DNA of 7,576 nt from Clostridiaceae bacterium (GTDB lineage Bacteria > Bacillota > Clostridia > Oscillospirales > Acutalibacteraceae). Location: positions 1 through 7,576 of the forward strand of contig JAEDGK010000098.1 in assembly GCA_016297555.1 (NCBI GenBank), given 5' to 3'. Position numbers and translations under genes: made by a program. The stretch's first letter is position 1. Every line of letters begins with the position of its first letter. This document shows positions 6,682-7,576 of this stretch, piece by piece. The notes below the pieces were generated by a model. It searched no databases. It saw only the letters and a program-made list of their open reading frames with translations, and was not told the origin of the DNA.

Positions 6682-7411
6682 CGGCATTCGAGTACAAAAT
6701 CCTCTGGATAGTACAGATGAAAATGCTTCTGTTGCAAATGCGGCATATGCGACTGACGGTGAGGCCAATATGACAGTTGCAACTCTACGTCAGAAATTGT
6801 TGGGAGAGGCTTCGATTAATGAAGATGGAACTCTGAGCTGGAATGGAGAGGATTTCGTAGTATTTACAGACAGCAATGGCATGATTACTGCAGCGGAAGA
6901 ATACAAGAGTAACGGACCGAAGGAAGAAGTATATTTGAATAATGGTCAGAGTGTAACATTCTCTTTATATGATTGGGATGCAAACAGTAATAAGATTTAC
7001 CTTGGACTGAAAGCACCTTTGGGAAGTGGCAGTGTTTCTATCAATGGAAATACTTTGAACTTAAGTAACGCGGCAGATTGCTATTATGACATTTCTGGTT
7101 ATGCACAGATTACAACAGACGAAGATGGAGTAAAGACAGCAACTTTTAAGATAGAATCTACCAGCAGTCTTGTGTCTGTAACCAATATTAAAGTTACTGG
7201 AAATGCAAAATTCATAATTGTGGATCAGGTCGATGAAGATGTAGAGGGATCTGGAGACGATATAGATGTTGACGGTGACGCAGCTTCTGTTATATTCAAT
7301 GGTGCTTCAAATGAAGAGGAATCTCAGGAAATTCAGCAACAGGATATTGCAGGAGCAGATGAGAGCAGTGCAGATGGTGTGACACAAAAGTCAACGGAAA
7401 ACAGCAATTAG
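6635..7411 (+). CDS. C-terminal fragment of an extracellular-type beta-rich protein, 5' end missing
   Basis: The frame is open across the junction; the ATG at 6635 is only a convenient boundary, has no ribosome binding site, and the native start is lost. Read from there it is 258 residues. GATFYLDGIRVQNPLD at about 10-25 resembles the end of a jelly-roll or carbohydrate-binding-like module found in large secreted clostridial proteins. A second beta-rich module at about 108-200 includes LNNGQSVTFSLYDWD, IYLGLKAPLGSGSVSING and SLVSVTNIKVTGNAKF. The last ~60 residues are low-complexity and acidic (DEDVEGSGDDIDVDGD, then Ser/Glu/Gln-rich). There is one Cys in the modules and no C-terminal LPxTG motif, hydrophobic segment or dockerin, so if exported it would be released or held by an N-terminal element now absent. 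I do not recognise a specific family with certainty. A small peptide gene follows after 12 nt. Confidence 0.6.
   Translation: MKANAAISRGATFYLDGIRVQNPLDSTDENASVANAAYATDGEANMTVATLRQKLLGEASINEDGTLSWNGEDFVVFTDSNGMITAAEEYKSNGPKEEVYLNNGQSVTFSLYDWDANSNKIYLGLKAPLGSGSVSINGNTLNLSNAADCYYDISGYAQITTDEDGVKTATFKIESTSSLVSVTNIKVTGNAKFIIVDQVDEDVEGSGDDIDVDGDAASVIFNGASNEEESQEIQQQDIAGADESSADGVTQKSTENSN
6638..6672. other. Junction between two unrelated sequences
   Basis: To the left the rex reading frame carries family-conserved residues up to about 6645; to the right a different forward frame (codon starts at 6635+3n) carries the extracellular-type protein from about 6662 onward. The exact breakpoint cannot be placed, because both frames are open over GATGAAAGCAAATGCAGC (6634-6651). 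By hand count, leucine codons are CTT in 16 of 32 cases in the kinase gene but in 3 of 14 in the first part of the right-hand frame, where TTG leads. Glycine there is mostly GGA. No insertion-sequence ends, target duplication or integrase are visible. Confidence 0.7.
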
Positions 7412-7416
7412 GAGGG
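7411..7416 (+). promoter_or_regulatory. Ribosome binding site selecting a TTG start
   Basis: GGAGGG lies 7 nt before the TTG at 7424, the proper distance. The ATG at 7417 directly abuts the site and opens a frame of only 7 codons before a stop, so TTG is the better start. Confidence 0.65.
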
Positions 7417-7423
7417 ATGTACG

Positions 7424-7576
7424 TTGAAGAAGGTTTATAAAAAGCCGATTGTAGAAATAGAGCGATATGAACTCAATTGTAACATTGCTTCAAATTGTGC
7501 ACTGGTTGTTAACATGGGGCCGGAAGGACCAGACTGTATTAAGGTTTGTGAGGATTACTATGAAAAAACTGGTGAA
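7424..7576 (+). CDS. Small Cys-containing peptide, possible secreted or modified-peptide precursor, 3'-truncated by window
   Basis: From the TTG start 51 codons are open to the window end with no stop: MKKVYKKPIVEIERYEL (1-17), then a Cys-bearing part with Cys19, Cys25, Cys38 and Cys42, including NIASNC at 20-25 and GPEGPDC at 32-38. The opening pattern M-K-K-x-Y-x-K-P-x-x-E and the later I-A-x-x-C resemble a widespread but poorly understood class of short peptides in gut Clostridia and, more loosely, leader regions of ribosomally made, modified peptides (from memory, not searched). There is no hydrophobic signal peptide. It lies 12 nt after the beta-rich protein gene, with a strong ribosome binding site, so the two are probably co-transcribed. 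It might be a RiPP precursor or a peptide working with the surface protein; no modification enzyme is visible because the window ends. Function is unknown. Confidence 0.6.
   Translation, partial: MKKVYKKPIVEIERYELNCNIASNCALVVNMGPEGPDCIKVCEDYYEKTGE

Noticed and set aside
7417..7440. ATG-initiated reading right after GGAGGG
   Set aside because: It encodes only seven residues and abuts the ribosome binding site; the TTG at 7424 gives a long open frame at proper spacing.
1..7576. tRNA, rRNA, CRISPR array or insertion sequence
   Set aside because: No cloverleaf-like blocks, regularly spaced direct repeats, transposase motifs or terminal inverted repeats were seen on reading both strands.

Overview
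The window looks like a fragment from an anaerobic, gut-type Firmicute (class Clostridia). The signs are an oxygen-sensitive glycyl radical enzyme (GRE), a Rex-family redox regulator, strong AGGAGG-type ribosome binding sites, moderate GC and CTT-rich leucine codon use. All recognisable genes lie on the + strand.

Bases 1-6189 look like one operon. In order it holds the C-terminal part of a radical-SAM GRE activase (1-573), a complete GRE (586-2913), a sedoheptulokinase-like FGGY sugar kinase (2924-4222), a class I mannose-6-phosphate isomerase-type cupin (4225-5244) and a LysR-type regulator (5266-6189). Gaps between genes are only 12, 10, 2 and 21 nt, each with a good ribosome binding site, so the promoter lies upstream of the window. 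The activase would install the glycyl radical on the GRE. The GRE carries the C-x-E active site of C-O lyases and dehydratases rather than the Cys-Cys pair of pyruvate formate-lyase, but its radical loop and substrate pocket differ from the characterised families. With a sugar kinase and a sugar-phosphate isomerase beside it, the simplest reading is an uncharacterised radical route for a sugar, polyol or anhydro-sugar, controlled by the LysR protein. The substrate cannot be read from the sequence.

Bases 6190-6294 are a short regulatory gap with a perfect AT-rich dyad (6206-6229) and an extended -10 promoter (6263-6271). It drives a divergent rex-like gene (from 6295) that is intact only to about residue 117 of an expected ~210.

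At about 6640-6660 the sequence changes abruptly. The Rex homology stops, the frame shifts, codon preference changes (leucine CTT gives way to TTG/CTG, glycine GGA dominates), and a headless, extracellular-type beta-rich protein with an acidic tail runs to 7411. A small cysteine-containing peptide gene with a TTG start (from 7424) follows and runs off the window. The right-hand 0.9 kb therefore looks foreign to the left: either an assembly chimera or a real illegitimate recombination that broke rex. No rRNA, tRNA, CRISPR array or insertion sequence was seen.
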